This document shows, piece after piece, positions 63,192 through 64,000 of a stretch of 64,000 nucleotides of DNA. The notes under the pieces were generated by a model. It was given only the letters and a program-made list of their open reading frames with translations, was not told the DNA's origin and did no database searches. Positions within the stretch are counted from its first letter, which is position 1. Each line of letters opens with the position of its first letter. The DNA comes from Anthopleura xanthogrammica. Taxonomy: Eukaryota; Cnidaria; Anthozoa; Actiniaria; Actiniidae. A program made the position numbers and the translations under genes. The stretch is taken from assembly GCA_964019055.1 (NCBI GenBank), contig OZ025210.1, positions 12,660,832 to 12,724,831 of the forward strand, in the 5' to 3' direction.

Positions 63192-64000
63192 AGTTAAATA
63201 GATTTAAAATATAATATTTAAATGTTATTTAAAATAATTTCTAAAGAAAAATGTTTTTACTTCTTTCTTAAAAGCGCTCAGGCTAGAAGTGTTTTTTATT
63301 TCAATTGGAAGAGTGTTCCAGAGGCACGGCCACCCAATGTTGGTAGGACTTTATACTTCGGTCTCTCCAATAATGTACTATGATTAGACCTTAGACTGTA
63401 GGTTGATTTGTCTTTGACTTTGACAAGATCCATGATGTAACTGGGCGCTAAACCATGTATGGCTTTAAAAGTTATAAGAAGGATTTTGAAGTGGATACGT
63501 GCTTGAATGGGAAGCCAGTGTAGGTCAAATAGTATCGGAGTAATGTGAGAAAATTTCCCAACATCTTTCACTAATCTTGCAGCTGCATTCTGTACACGCT
63601 GTAGTTTTGCGATTTGCTGTTTGGGAAGGCCAAAATATAGACTGTTGCAATAGTCAAGCCTGCTTGTGACAAAAGCATGTACTAATGTGAGAAGTGACTT
63701 GGCAGAAAGGTATGGCTTGATTCGGCGAATGTTGTGTAGATGGAAAAAGGCAGATTTACAAGTGTTGGTGATTTGTTCCGACATATTCAGATTCTTGTTA
63801 AGCCAACAGCCAAGATTCTTGACGGTTGTGCTGGAATTTACAACCGAGTTGCCAATTTTAAGCGTTAGTGGATTAAGTTTTGCTAGTTGCTGTCGCGTAC
63901 AATTATAGAGGACATTATCTTGACCTGGAATAAAAAAAATTAAGCGCGATTTTTTTCCGATTTTATTTTCACCTTTTACTTTCATCTAAATTGGGCTCCC
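61556..64000 (+). CDS. Receptor gene F, 5' part only (continues beyond the window)
   Basis: Signal-peptide exon 61556-61634 (MFVVQIQKAVVLRLGVLG) and V-like exon 62254-62631, both in the standard phase-1 arrangement. The V domain is a distinct variant: IWEYYDSQNRSSVI, GLNGWKWVINTNTCPG, and GYGCYLLLPSGSS at the F-strand. Gene C shares the TNTCPGR stretch. The following intron carries a LINE insertion. Ig2 and later exons lie past the window edge, so whether F is intact cannot be judged. Confidence 0.8.
62976..63903 (-). mobile_element. 5'-truncated LINE (CR1/L2/Jockey-like) in gene F intron
   Basis: Inserted into 'cgtattatagaggacatt', which is intact in genes B, C and E, with 'attata' duplicated at both ends. 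On the minus strand the remaining coding part begins near CTRQQLAKLNP. It includes NLGCWLNKNLNMSEQI, TSRLDYCNSLYFGLP, LQRVQNAAARLV and HWLPIQARI, the C-terminal portion after the RT fingers and palm. The 3' end reads through 'gcgctatataagc' into an ATT repeat tail at 62977-62990. It is antisense to gene F. Confidence 0.85.

Noticed and set aside
63904..63985. LINE protein starting at the Met near 63985
   Set aside because: The first residues are translated from gene F intron sequence beyond the insertion boundary. The LINE coding part begins near 63902 and is 5' truncated.

Overview
The window looks like nuclear DNA from a cnidarian, most likely an anthozoan and plausibly a stony coral. It is AT-rich, with genes split into short exons by small introns. 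It carries many palindromic MITE-like repeats, a tRNA-headed SINE, a LINE 3' fragment and a Penelope-like element (PLE). One gene combines LamG, Ig, D8C-like and PAN modules, a mix I associate with cnidarian secreted proteins. The species cannot be fixed from the sequence.

The main content is a same-strand tandem array of six related receptor genes, here called A to F. A lies at 4080-11910, B at 27644-34484, C at 35159-42071, D at 43843-50848, E at 51520-58831, and F at 61556 onward, cut by the window end. I rebuilt each gene exon by exon. The order is a 79-nt signal-peptide exon, a V-like Ig exon, four more Ig exons, two FN3 exons, a linker, a transmembrane exon, two tiny juxtamembrane exons and a long cytoplasmic-tail exon. 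All ectodomain introns are phase 1 and the frame stays open through all 13 exons in A to E, predicting 878, 891, 894, 894 and 892 aa. The tails carry five or six tyrosines. Most sit in YxxL or YxxI motifs, and the last two form YxxL-x8-YxxL, the spacing of an ITAM. Signal peptide, diversified N-terminal V domain, conserved stalk and ITAM/ITIM-like tail suggest an immune or self/non-self receptor cluster, comparable in logic to Hydractinia Alr genes but with FN3 modules. That function is inference.

Layout: 1-4079 holds an orphan tail-exon fragment (1923-2115) and palindromic repeats. Gene A follows. 12010-13078 holds decayed pieces of a second family. 13079-20681 is a secreted LamG-Ig-D8C-PAN gene (L). 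20682-22270 is non-coding. 22280-26690 is a truncated second copy of L that runs into the receptor array. 26820-64000 is the array of genes B to F.

The copies are mosaic. A and D share a V-exon variant, E has A-like Ig3 and Ig4, C and D are nearly identical from Ig4 to FN3b, and B-C and D-E are spaced as two-gene units. C and E keep a dead A-type tail after their stop codon. Many mobile elements can be dated relative to the duplications because paralogous empty sites lie in the same window. The PLE fragment near 60 kb is flanked by inverted arms, each encoding what looks like a type I hammerhead ribozyme.
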